52,043 nucleotides of DNA from positions 1-52,043 of the forward strand of contig JBFHDK010000012.1 of the NCBI GenBank assembly GCA_041584755.1, given 5' to 3'. The notes beneath the pieces were generated by a model. It had not been told where the DNA came from. It did not search any database and saw nothing but the letters and a program-made list of their open reading frames with translations. This DNA comes from HB2-32-21 sp003448675 (GTDB lineage: Bacteria; Pseudomonadota; Gammaproteobacteria; Pseudomonadales; Porticoccaceae). Each line of letters opens with the position of its first letter. The first letter of the stretch is position 1. The position numbers and the translations under genes were made by a program. Of this stretch, positions 16,893 through 23,891 are shown one piece after another.

Positions 16893-17010
16893 GAGTGAAC
16901 AGGCCAGAATTGCACTCATTGACTTCGTAACTTGAATAACCCACCAGACTGGTATGGTGGTGAGCGGGCTTGCTTGGTAAAGCCCCGATATTTTATTGAG
17001 GTATAAAGCG
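16893..17010 (+). promoter_or_regulatory. rpsA leader with tandem look-alike hairpins (candidate S1 autoregulatory region)
   Basis: Two adjacent perfect 6-bp hairpins lie ahead of rpsA. The first is CCACCA (16941-16946) with TGGTGG (16955-16960) around the 8-base loop GACTGGTA. The second is GGGCTT (16966-16971) with AAGCCC (16980-16985) around the 8-base loop GCTTGGTA. The loops share the pattern G-N-N-T-G-G-T-A. A weaker upstream pairing joins GAGTG (16893-16897) and CACTC (16913-16917). GAGGT (16998-17002) is the ribosome binding site. In E. coli the rpsA leader folds into successive hairpins through which protein S1 represses its own translation; this leader has a comparable layout. Confidence 0.6.
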
Positions 17011-17011
17011 A

Positions 17012-18688
17012 ATGAGCGAAAGCTTCGCGGAACTGTTTGAAGAAAGTTTGAAATCTGTGGAAATGGCGCCGGGCGCGATTGTCACAGGTGTAGTCATTGA
17101 TGTTGATAAGGACTGGGTGACTGTTCACGCGGGTCTGAAGTCGGAAGGCGTGATATCCGTCAATGAGTTTCTTGATGATAATGGCGATGTCAGCGTTGCA
17201 GTGGGCGACGAAGTCCAGGTTTCCCTCGAAACCGTGGAAGATGGTTTTGGCGCAACCCGCCTGTCGCGGGAGAAAGCCCGTCGGGCGGAGTCCTGGATCG
17301 AGCTGGAAGCAGCGCAAAATGCCGATGAGGTGGTGACAGGCATCATTAGCGGTAAGGTTAAAGGCGGTTTTACCGTCGACCTCAACGGACTACGGGCCTT
17401 TTTGCCGGGCTCCCTCGTCGATGTCAGGCCCATGCGCGACACTGCCCACCTGGAAGGTACGCCGCTGGAATTCAAGGTCATTAAGCTCGATCAAAAGCGC
17501 AACAACGTGGTTGTCTCGCGGCGCGCGGTAATGGAAGCGGTCAACTCCGCCGAGCGGGAAGAGCTCCTGAAAACCCTCGACGAAGGCATCACTCTCAAGG
17601 GTATCGTCAAGAACCTCACCGATTACGGCGCCTTTGTTGACCTGGGCGGTATCGATGGTCTGCTGCATATCACCGATATGTCCTGGAAGCGTATCAAGCA
17701 TCCGTCCGAAGTGGTCAACGTCGGTGACGAAATTGAAGTTAAGGTTCTGAAATACGATCGCGAGAGAAACCGCGTTTCCCTGGGCATGAAGCAAATGGGC
17801 GACGATCCGTGGATGGATATCAAGGGTCGTTATCCCGAGAACACCAAGGTGCGGGCCACGGTTACCAACCTCACCGATTACGGTTGCTTTGCCGAGCTGG
17901 AAGATGGCGTTGAAGGTCTGGTTCACGTATCCGAAATGGACTGGACCAACAAAAACATTCATCCCTCCAAAGTGGTTCAGATCGGCGAAGAAATCGATGT
18001 CATGATTCTGGACATTGATGAAGAGCGCCGGCGTATCTCCCTGGGCATGAAACAGTGTGTCATGAACCCCTGGGACGAGTTTGCCAGCAAGCACAGCAAG
18101 GGCGACCGCGTTTCCGGTAGCATCAAGTCTATTACCGACTTCGGCCTGTTTATCGGTCTTGAGGGCGCTATTGACGGCTTGGTGCACATGTCCGACATTT
18201 CATGGAACGAATCCGGTGAAGAGGCCGTGCGCAACTTCAACAAGGGCGATGAAATTGATACTGTCATTCTGGCGATTGATCCCGAGCGTGAGCGTATCTC
18301 CCTGGGAATCAAGCAGCTGGCTGATGATCCCTTCTCCAACTTCCTGGCGGCCAATGAGAAAGGCGGCCTGATCAAAGGTACCGTCACCGAAGTGGATGCC
18401 AAATTAGTGGTGGTCGATCTGGGTGAAGGTGTTGACGGCAACATGAAAGTGTCCGAGATCTCCCAGGACCGTGTGGAAGATGCCCGTACAGTGCTCAATG
18501 TTGGTGACGAGATTGAAGCCCGTGTGGTAGGTGTGGATCGTAAAAACCGCGCTATTAGTTTGTCGATGAAAGCCAAGGATATTGCTGATGAAAGGGAAGC
18601 TGTTAAGGAGCACAAGGAGAAGGAATCAGCGGTGGCGGCGCCAACCACTATTGGCGATCTGATCAAGGCGCAGATGGAAAACAAATAG
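17012..18688 (+). CDS. rpsA: 30S ribosomal protein S1
   Basis: S1 binds mRNA and brings it to the 30S subunit. The 558-residue product is full length for a gammaproteobacterial S1. It has six S1/OB repeats: two N-terminal ones that bind the ribosome (about 20-90 and 105-170), then four RNA-binding repeats. Recognisable repeat marks are LTDYGAFVDLGGIDGLLHITDMSW, LTDYGCFAELEDGVEGLVHVSEMDW and ITDFGLFIGLEGAIDGLVHMSDISW, truncated here by domain. The acidic N-terminus SESFAELFEESLKSVEM is typical. It follows cmk by 167 bases and precedes ihfB, the standard order. Confidence 0.98.
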   Translation: MSESFAELFEESLKSVEMAPGAIVTGVVIDVDKDWVTVHAGLKSEGVISVNEFLDDNGDVSVAVGDEVQVSLETVEDGFGATRLSREKARRAESWIELEAAQNADEVVTGIISGKVKGGFTVDLNGLRAFLPGSLVDVRPMRDTAHLEGTPLEFKVIKLDQKRNNVVVSRRAVMEAVNSAEREELLKTLDEGITLKGIVKNLTDYGAFVDLGGIDGLLHITDMSWKRIKHPSEVVNVGDEIEVKVLKYDRERNRVSLGMKQMGDDPWMDIKGRYPENTKVRATVTNLTDYGCFAELEDGVEGLVHVSEMDWTNKNIHPSKVVQIGEEIDVMILDIDEERRRISLGMKQCVMNPWDEFASKHSKGDRVSGSIKSITDFGLFIGLEGAIDGLVHMSDISWNESGEEAVRNFNKGDEIDTVILAIDPERERISLGIKQLADDPFSNFLAANEKGGLIKGTVTEVDAKLVVVDLGEGVDGNMKVSEISQDRVEDARTVLNVGDEIEARVVGVDRKNRAISLSMKAKDIADEREAVKEHKEKESAVAAPTTIGDLIKAQMENK

Positions 18689-18698
18689 TCGGCGAAGC

Positions 18699-18723
18699 GA
18701 GCGTCTGGCGATCCCGGACGCTC
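18699..18723 (+). other. rpsA-ihfB intercistronic hairpin
   Basis: GAGCGTC (18699-18705) pairs perfectly with GACGCTC (18717-18723), with further GG/CC pairing inside. No U-tract follows (CTAATTG), so it is not a typical intrinsic terminator. It may be an RNA-processing or stability element between rpsA and ihfB. Confidence 0.4.
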
Positions 18724-18743
18724 TAATTGAAGATGAGAGTGTT

Positions 18744-19037
18744 ATGACCAAGTCCGAGCTGATAGCGAAAATTGCCGAGCAACAGGATCAGTTGCCACCC
18801 AAGGACGTGGAGCTGGCTGTGAAAGTGATTCTCGAATATCTGGCTCACGCTCTGGCCAATAACGATCGCATTGAAATTCGGGGTTTTGGTAGTTTCAGCC
18901 TACACTTCAGGGAGCCGCGACAGGGTCGCAACCCCAAGACAGGCGAAAAGGTTGAGCTGCCGGGTAAGTACGTTCCCTATTTCAAGCCGGGTAAAGAGCT
19001 ACGGGATCGGGTCAATAACGGGATGAAAAAATCCTGA
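18744..19037 (+). CDS. ihfB: Integration host factor subunit beta
   Basis: IhfB pairs with IhfA to bend DNA in recombination, replication and transcription. The 97-residue product is a standard IHF/HU fold: MTKSELIAKIAEQQ at the N-terminus, DRIEIRGFGSFSLHFREPRQGRNPKTGE as the DNA-gripping beta arm with the conserved Arg-Asn-Pro tip, and YVPYFKPGKELR at the C-terminus. It lies 55 bases after rpsA, as in E. coli and Pseudomonas. A strong intrinsic terminator follows within about 35 bases of the stop. Confidence 0.96.
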   Translation: MTKSELIAKIAEQQDQLPPKDVELAVKVILEYLAHALANNDRIEIRGFGSFSLHFREPRQGRNPKTGEKVELPGKYVPYFKPGKELRDRVNNGMKKS

Positions 19038-19070
19038 TGCAAGAACCCAGCTCAAGAACGGGTAGGAGAT

Positions 19071-19103
19071 AAAACGGTAAGGTCCTGACCTTACCGTTTT
19101 TTT
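19071..19103 (+). terminator. Intrinsic terminator after ihfB
   Basis: AACGGTAAGGTC (19073-19084) and GACCTTACCGTT (19087-19098) form a perfect 12-bp stem with a two-base CT bridge, extended by the A/T runs on each side. Seven T residues span 19097-19103. The structure ends 4 bases before the lapA ATG. Confidence 0.85.
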
Positions 19104-19107
19104 GGCA

Positions 19108-19410
19108 ATGAAGAAACTGAAAACGCTATTAACGTTCATCGCAGTTTTACTGGCGGTTTTTCTGGGACTGTGGATTGTTCAGGATAACCCCGCGCAAACT
19201 GCGGTAACACTTCTTGGTTTTCCGCTGTTGACCTTGCCGTTGGGCTTGTGGATTCTGGTGTTTTTTGGTGCTGGGCTGGCGTTGGGACTTTGCCTCTGTT
19301 ATCCAGCGGTGTTTGCCCTGCAAGGAAAACTGAAGCGGTCAATGCGCCGTGAGCGACAGCTTGACGACCAGCTTGCAGAGGCCCGCGATCACCCATCATC
19401 GGACGCGTAG
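19108..19410 (+). CDS. lapA: LapA domain protein (DUF1049/YciS-like)
   Basis: The 100-residue inner-membrane protein starts MKKLKTLLTFIAV and has two transmembrane helices (about 7-24 and 43-65). These are followed by a basic, coiled-coil-prone tail (LKRSMRRERQLDDQLAEARDH). This matches LapA, which in E. coli works with LapB to adjust LPS synthesis through LpxC turnover. lapB, which directly follows lapA in E. coli, is not here; pyrF comes after 84 bases. ATG 19108 is preferred over TTG 19102. No Shine-Dalgarno sequence is visible, because the ihfB terminator stem and U-run fill the upstream space. Confidence 0.8.
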   Translation: MKKLKTLLTFIAVLLAVFLGLWIVQDNPAQTAVTLLGFPLLTLPLGLWILVFFGAGLALGLCLCYPAVFALQGKLKRSMRRERQLDDQLAEARDHPSSDA

Positions 19411-19494
19411 TTCCTTATTTCGTCTGCCGATAGCCGTTTGGTTATGCTCCCGCTCCGGGCCTCAATCTGGCTAAAGCCTTAAATAAAGAAAATC

Positions 19495-20208
19495 ATGCCC
19501 CAATCGCACAGTCCCCGCGTTATTGTCGCCCTGGATTACCCCGCAGAAGCGCCAGCGCTGGCTTTTGTCGACCAACTTGACCCGGCTTGGTGTCGCGTCA
19601 AGGTCGGCAAGGAGCTATTTACCCGATGCGGGCCGCAACTTGTGACCGGCCTGGTGAATCGCGGGTTCGATGTTTTTCTCGACCTCAAGTTCCACGATAT
19701 CCCCAATACGGTTGCCGGGGCCATTAGCGCCTGTGCCGACCTCGGTGTGTGGATGGTTAATGTCCATTGTTCCGGTGGTAGGGATATGCTGGAAGCAGCA
19801 CGCAAGGCTCTGGAAAACCAGGGTGGGCAGACCTTGTTGGTCGGGGTGACGGTGCTCACCAGCCTTAACCAGCAGAACCTACGCGAAATAGGCGTCGAAC
19901 GCAGCCCTGAAGAGCAGGTTTTGTCACTGGCGGCTCTAGCGGTGGACGCCGGACTGGATGGTGTGGTTTGTTCGGGTCATGAAGCTGGCCGGATCCGCAC
20001 ACGGTTTGGCGATGAATTTTTACGGGTAACACCGGGAATCCGGCCTTCCAGTTACCGTGTTACCGACGATCAACAGCGCGTATTAACACCGGCCCGAGCG
20101 CTGGCCGAGGGTAGCAGTTACCTGGTTATTGGCAGGCCTATTACTGGCGCCGAGAATCCGGTCAATGTACTACTTGCTATAAAAAAGGAAATTGGTGAAG
20201 ATATTTGA
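19495..20208 (+). CDS. pyrF: Orotidine 5'-phosphate decarboxylase
   Basis: PyrF decarboxylates OMP to UMP, the last step of de novo UMP synthesis. The 237-residue product has the strand 1 motif VIVALDYP, the KVGKELFT segment with a catalytic Lys, and the family signature DLKFHDIPNTV with the Asp-Lys-Asp charge network. The C-terminal VTPGIRP and YLVIGRPITGAENP bind phosphate. Full length for the family. An intrinsic terminator begins at the base after its stop codon. Confidence 0.97.
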   Translation: MPQSHSPRVIVALDYPAEAPALAFVDQLDPAWCRVKVGKELFTRCGPQLVTGLVNRGFDVFLDLKFHDIPNTVAGAISACADLGVWMVNVHCSGGRDMLEAARKALENQGGQTLLVGVTVLTSLNQQNLREIGVERSPEEQVLSLAALAVDAGLDGVVCSGHEAGRIRTRFGDEFLRVTPGIRPSSYRVTDDQQRVLTPARALAEGSSYLVIGRPITGAENPVNVLLAIKKEIGEDI

Positions 20209-20236
20209 ACGGGAATGATTCCCGTGTTTGTTTTTA
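20209..20236 (+). terminator. Intrinsic terminator after pyrF
   Basis: ACGGGAA (20209-20215) pairs with TTCCCGT (20219-20225) around a TGA loop, followed by GTTTGTTTTT. It starts directly after the pyrF stop. Confidence 0.7.
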
Positions 20237-20267
20237 CAAGAAGTGCCTCGGGCACAAGGAGCTAAAA

Positions 20268-20627
20268 ATGAAACGTTTCACCAATCTTTTGTTCGTCCAC
20301 CGTATTTCCCATCGGTTCAAAACCTTTCTCCGCTCAGCCACCCTGGCTCTTGGTCTTGTATTGGCGATGGTCCCAGTGCAGCATGTCCACGCGGAGGCCA
20401 GCCTCGCACAAGCCCGCATGCCAGCCGCCAGCGTTTCGGTCAATATCAACACGGGTTCGGCAGAGGAAATAGCGGAAGCATTAATTGGCGTGGGCATGAA
20501 AAAAGCCCAGGCCATCATTGACTACCGCGAGCAGCATGGTCCTTTCACGGATAAAAGCCAGCTGGTTAATGTTAAGGGTATTGGCGAGGCGACTGTGAAG
20601 AAAAATCTCAGTGTCATAGACATCTGA
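20268..20627 (+). CDS. ComEA-like helix-hairpin-helix DNA-binding protein, exported
   Basis: The 119-residue product has a basic N-terminus and one hydrophobic segment (about 24-39, ALGLVLAMVPVQ), which ends in a likely signal-peptidase site after HAEA. The mature part is a helix-hairpin-helix domain of the ComEA type. It begins with VNINTGSAEEIAEAL, where relatives read VNINTA, and continues with IGVGMKKAQAIIDYREQHGPF and LVNVKGIGEATVKKN. ComEA proteins bind incoming DNA in the periplasm during transformation. Single-domain relatives are common in gammaproteobacteria and not all are shown to serve competence. ATG 20268 is chosen because AAGGAG lies at 20256-20261. A small GTGCC-TCG-GGCAC hairpin lies just upstream. 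Confidence 0.85.
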   Translation: MKRFTNLLFVHRISHRFKTFLRSATLALGLVLAMVPVQHVHAEASLAQARMPAASVSVNINTGSAEEIAEALIGVGMKKAQAIIDYREQHGPFTDKSQLVNVKGIGEATVKKNLSVIDI

Positions 20628-20684
20628 ATGCTTGTTAGACCAGGTGGATGAGCGAGTTGGCTCGTTAATCACGTTAAGCCTTAT

Positions 20685-20718
20685 AAAAATAGCCGCACCG
20701 AGTTGCGGCTATTTTTTT
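20685..20718 (+). terminator. Strong bidirectional-type terminator after comEA-like gene
   Basis: AAAAATAGCCGCA (20685-20697) pairs perfectly with TGCGGCTATTTTT (20704-20716) around CCGAGT, followed by further T residues. A-runs on one side and T-runs on the other would allow function on both strands. It separates the pyrF/comEA segment from nadK. Confidence 0.88.
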
Positions 20719-20766
20719 GCTTTGAGCATTTGTCGGAAGGGGCAGAGGTGCCCACGCTTGGAGGTG

Positions 20767-20772
20767 TATAAT
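20767..20772 (+). promoter_or_regulatory. -10 element TATAAT ahead of nadK
   Basis: A perfect TATAAT lies 29 bases before the nadK ATG and downstream of the comEA terminator. No good -35 is visible at 16-18 bases. The short distance would give a 5' leader of about 25 bases. Confidence 0.5.
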
Positions 20773-20801
20773 CTCCGCGAATCGTTAAGCGGCAAATAGT
20801 G

Positions 20802-21704
20802 ATGAAACGCTTTCAGAATATTGCAGTGGTGGCCAGGTTGCGTCAACCGGAGGTTGTCGACAGCCTGCGCCGTCTGGTGGACTTTCTAAAAGCCGATGGT
20901 CGCAGTGTCTACGTAGAGAAGCAGACCTCAGAATCCCTGAACGACCCGACCGTTCCGGTGGTCAGTCGCAGTAGCGCCGCGCAAATGCTGGATCTGGTGA
21001 TCGTGGTCGGTGGTGACGGCAGTATGCTCAGCGCTGCCCGAGCGCTGGCCGATCTTGATGTGCCCTTGCTTGGGCTGAACCGAGGCCGTTTGGGGTTTCT
21101 GACCGATATCCACCCCGAAGACATGGAACAGAGCATTGGTCAGGTACTCAATGGCGAATACGAAGCCACCGAGCGCTTTTTACTGGAAATGTCTGTAGAG
21201 CGAAACGGTGAAATCATCGGTAGCGGACTGGCCCTGAATGACCTGGTGATTCACCCCGGCAAATCCGTGCGGATGATGGAGTTCGAGCTGTATATCGATG
21301 GCCACTTTGTCTATAGCCAGCGTTCCGATGGACTGATTGTTTCCACGCCGACCGGCTCCACCGCTTACGCGCTGTCGGCCGGTGGACCGATTATGACGCC
21401 CGAGCTGAACGCCATCGTGCTGGTGCCGATGAATGCCCACACGCTGGCCAGCCGGCCCATAGTGGTTGGCGGCGATAGTCAGATCGATGTGCTGGTAGGC
21501 ACGCGTAATGAGCTGCACCCATTTGTTACCTGTGACGGTCAGGTCGATGTTTGTACCGAGCTGGGCGACACCATCAAAATTAGCCGCAGAGAGCCCCCAC
21601 TTAGACTGATTCATCCACGCTCTCATGACTTTTACGGGACCTGTCGTAGCAAACTCGATTGGGGCAAACGGCTCGATTCACTGCGTGACGACCTGGAAGA
21701 GTAA
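20802..21704 (+). CDS. nadK: NAD kinase
   Basis: NadK phosphorylates NAD to NADP. The 300-residue product has the diagnostic GGDGSMLSAAR motif, LGLNRGRLGFLTDI, the NDLVIHPGK segment and the SDGLIVSTPTGSTAYALSAGGPI motif. Near the end it has FVTCDGQ. The start is ATG 20802; the frame also allows GTG 20799. Only 6 bases separate it from the rhomboid gene. The order nadK-rhomboid-DUF1315-DUF2797-pepN matches what I recall from Pseudomonas. Confidence 0.97.
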   Translation: MKRFQNIAVVARLRQPEVVDSLRRLVDFLKADGRSVYVEKQTSESLNDPTVPVVSRSSAAQMLDLVIVVGGDGSMLSAARALADLDVPLLGLNRGRLGFLTDIHPEDMEQSIGQVLNGEYEATERFLLEMSVERNGEIIGSGLALNDLVIHPGKSVRMMEFELYIDGHFVYSQRSDGLIVSTPTGSTAYALSAGGPIMTPELNAIVLVPMNAHTLASRPIVVGGDSQIDVLVGTRNELHPFVTCDGQVDVCTELGDTIKISRREPPLRLIHPRSHDFYGTCRSKLDWGKRLDSLRDDLEE

Positions 21705-21710
21705 ACCGGG

Positions 21711-22577
21711 ATGACTGATTCCAGGGCCGTAATGCTTGAGTTGCCAGCTGATATCGATCTCGATGCACTAATAATCGGACTCAATCGCTTGCATATCAAG
21801 CATAAACTTGTGCGTGATGAGGAAGGCATACATTTATGGCTGGAAAACCCCGAGGATGGCGATCGTGTCGCTGAACTGGTTCGGCAAATTGAGCGTGTTG
21901 CTGCCGCTGAAGCGCAACTGGATGTGGTTCGAGCGCCGGTTGGCGTGGTAGCGCGAGCTTATTTAAGCCGTTTGCCGGTCTCAATTACCGCGCTGGTGCT
22001 TTGTCTATTGGGTACCCTGGTGGTGAGGTTTTACCCTGATCTGGCGGCGTGGTTCACTTTTCAGGGTTTTACTCGCCTTGAAGACAACCAGATTTTACTT
22101 GAGCCCCTGTCGGAAACCTTTAAACGCAATGAGTGGTGGCGTTTGCTGACGCCAGTTTTTTTACATTTCGGGATTTTTCATATTGTTTTTAATGGTCTTT
22201 GGTTGTGGGAATTTGGCCGCCGGGTCGAATTACTTACCGGTAGCGGCGCCTATCTATTGCTGTTGTCGGGGACTGCTATTGGCTCCAATGTAGGGCAGTA
22301 TCTGTGGAGCGGCCCTTCATTATTCGGCGGGTTTTCCGGGGTGGTTTACGGCTTGCTGGGCTATATCTGGGTGCGCAATAAGCGTCAACCGCACCCGCTA
22401 TTGCAGCTACCAGGGGCGATTTTCCCGTTGATGATCGGCTGGCTATTGATTTGTCTGTTCGGCGTGATTGATTTTTTTATCGCTGGTGGTGTCGCCAACG
22501 GCGCCCACGTGGTCGGCCTGTTTATCGGTATGTTGTTTGGTGCTATTGCAGGACAGAACCGGCGGCCAGCAAATTGA
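21711..22577 (+). CDS. Rhomboid-family intramembrane serine protease
   Basis: The 288-residue protein has a cytosolic N-terminal domain (about 1-88) like that of GlpG, then six hydrophobic helices. The catalytic pair is visible: Ser209 in FGGFSGVVYG and His266 in ANGAHVVGL. The conserved H157 and N161 of the HIVFNGLW helix match the oxyanion-side residues of GlpG. All key residues are present, so an active protease is expected. Its substrates are unknown. It lies 6 bases after nadK and 45 bases before the DUF1315 gene, so cotranscription is likely. Confidence 0.93.
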   Translation: MTDSRAVMLELPADIDLDALIIGLNRLHIKHKLVRDEEGIHLWLENPEDGDRVAELVRQIERVAAAEAQLDVVRAPVGVVARAYLSRLPVSITALVLCLLGTLVVRFYPDLAAWFTFQGFTRLEDNQILLEPLSETFKRNEWWRLLTPVFLHFGIFHIVFNGLWLWEFGRRVELLTGSGAYLLLLSGTAIGSNVGQYLWSGPSLFGGFSGVVYGLLGYIWVRNKRQPHPLLQLPGAIFPLMIGWLLICLFGVIDFFIAGGVANGAHVVGLFIGMLFGAIAGQNRRPAN

Positions 22578-22622
22578 AAAATAGTGAATTATTTTTGACT
22601 GGAATTCGATTAAATTTTCCCG

Positions 22623-22916
22623 ATGAATATTCATGAACTTATCGCCCGCATCGACCCCGGTATTTATGAACATCTGAAAACCGCCGTGGAAACCGGGCGC
22701 TGGCAAAATGGTGCTACTCTGAGCGAGGAGCAACGGGCGCTTTGCCTGCAGGCGGTCATTGCCTACGATCTGGAACATAAACCGGAGCATGAGCGGGTTG
22801 GCTACGTTGCTATGCCTACGGGTGCCTGTGGCAGCGAAAACTTCGCTCCCGATGGAATCAACGCCGGGGCGGGGGATGACTATCGTCCGGTGAAGCTGCC
22901 GGAAAGCGATGCCTAA
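22623..22916 (+). CDS. YeaC family protein (DUF1315)
   Basis: A 97-residue cytosolic protein recognisable as DUF1315/YeaC from the start MNIHELIARIDPGIYEHLKTAVETGRWQNG (only partly quoted motif positions 1-30 matter) and from CLQAVIAYDLEHKP and ERVGYV. No function is established. In E. coli the relative lies by msrB. Here and in Pseudomonas it sits between a rhomboid gene and a DUF2797 gene. Confidence 0.88.
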   Translation: MNIHELIARIDPGIYEHLKTAVETGRWQNGATLSEEQRALCLQAVIAYDLEHKPEHERVGYVAMPTGACGSENFAPDGINAGAGDDYRPVKLPESDA

Positions 22917-22970
22917 ATCAAGCACACACCCGCTAACCAAGGTTCAATTGAGTGTCGAGGAAGCAGATAC

Positions 22971-23810
22971 GTGGAACATTTAAGCAGCGGGCATCTGGAA
23001 AAAATGCAAGTAATCTTGCCCGAGACGGGTTCGGGTGCGGTCAACTACGCCCTGCCGCTGGATGAGATCCGAGTGCCACTTAACCCACTGCTCGGCCAGC
23101 CCATACAGCTTGAATACAACGGCGCCATTCGTTGCGCCCACTGTGGTCGGGCCAGTAAAAAAAGTTTTAACCAGGGTTTTTGTTTCCCGTGTTTTAAAAA
23201 ATTGGCGCGTTGCGACAGCTGTATTGTCAGCCCGGAAAAATGCCATTTCGACCAGGGCACCTGTCGGGAGCCGGACTGGGCCGAGCGTTTTTGCATGACC
23301 GATCACTTTGTTTACCTGGCTAATTCCTCCGGTGTCAAAGTGGGCATCACTCGTGGTAGCCAAATACCCACCCGCTGGATCGACCAGGGTGCAATCCAGG
23401 CACTGCCGATTATGCGCGTCAGTACGCGCTACCAATCCGGCCTGGTAGAGGATATTCTGCGCCAGCATGTCGCCGATAAAACCAATTGGCGGGCTATGCT
23501 CAAGGGCAATGCCGGGGCGGTGGATCTGGCGGCCGTCCGCGATCAGCTCTTTGAAGCCTGTAATGAAGAGCTCACTGCCTTGACCCAGCGTTTCGGTATT
23601 CAGGCGTTGATGCGGATTGAAGATGGCGAAACAGTGAATATCGATTACCCGGTGCTTGAGTTTCCGACAAAAATCACCAGTTTTAATCTCGATAAAAACC
23701 CCCTTGCTGAAGGGCGTTTGTTGGGTATCAAGGGTCAGTACCTGATACTCGATAGCGGCGTGATAAATATCCGAAAATACACGGCTTATGACATTAGCTT
23801 CAGGTATTAA
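22971..23810 (+). CDS. DUF2797 family cysteine-rich protein
   Basis: The 279-residue product matches DUF2797. It has a short N-terminal beta domain (LPETGSGAVNYALPL) and then a Cys-rich stretch, CAHCGRASKKSF, CFPCFKKLARCDSCI and KCHFDQGTCREPDW, that probably binds zinc. The middle region (HFVYLANSSGVKVGITR, QIPTRWIDQGA) recalls GIY-YIG-like folds; that comparison is my impression, not proof. The biochemical role is unknown. Translation probably starts at the GTG at 22971, because the GHLEKM segment just after it is conserved in the family. It lies upstream of pepN. Confidence 0.85.
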   Translation: MEHLSSGHLEKMQVILPETGSGAVNYALPLDEIRVPLNPLLGQPIQLEYNGAIRCAHCGRASKKSFNQGFCFPCFKKLARCDSCIVSPEKCHFDQGTCREPDWAERFCMTDHFVYLANSSGVKVGITRGSQIPTRWIDQGAIQALPIMRVSTRYQSGLVEDILRQHVADKTNWRAMLKGNAGAVDLAAVRDQLFEACNEELTALTQRFGIQALMRIEDGETVNIDYPVLEFPTKITSFNLDKNPLAEGRLLGIKGQYLILDSGVINIRKYTAYDISFRY

Positions 23811-23842
23811 ATTGGCGTTCTTTTAATAAGTAAGTGCCAATC
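23811..23842 (+). other. Hairpin between DUF2797 gene and pepN
   Basis: Directly after the DUF2797 stop, ATTGGC pairs with GCCAAT across about 20 AT-rich bases that hold a smaller CTT/AAG pairing. No U-tract follows. It may be a weak terminator or an mRNA stability element; I see no decisive sign. Confidence 0.3.
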
Positions 23843-23891
23843 AACGACTGATCGAGTCAGCTTTAAAAGCAAAAAATCGAGAGAGACCACC

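Noticed and set aside
17390..18187. 265-codon reverse-strand open frame opposite rpsA
   Set aside because: Shadow of the repeated S1 domains; not a gene.
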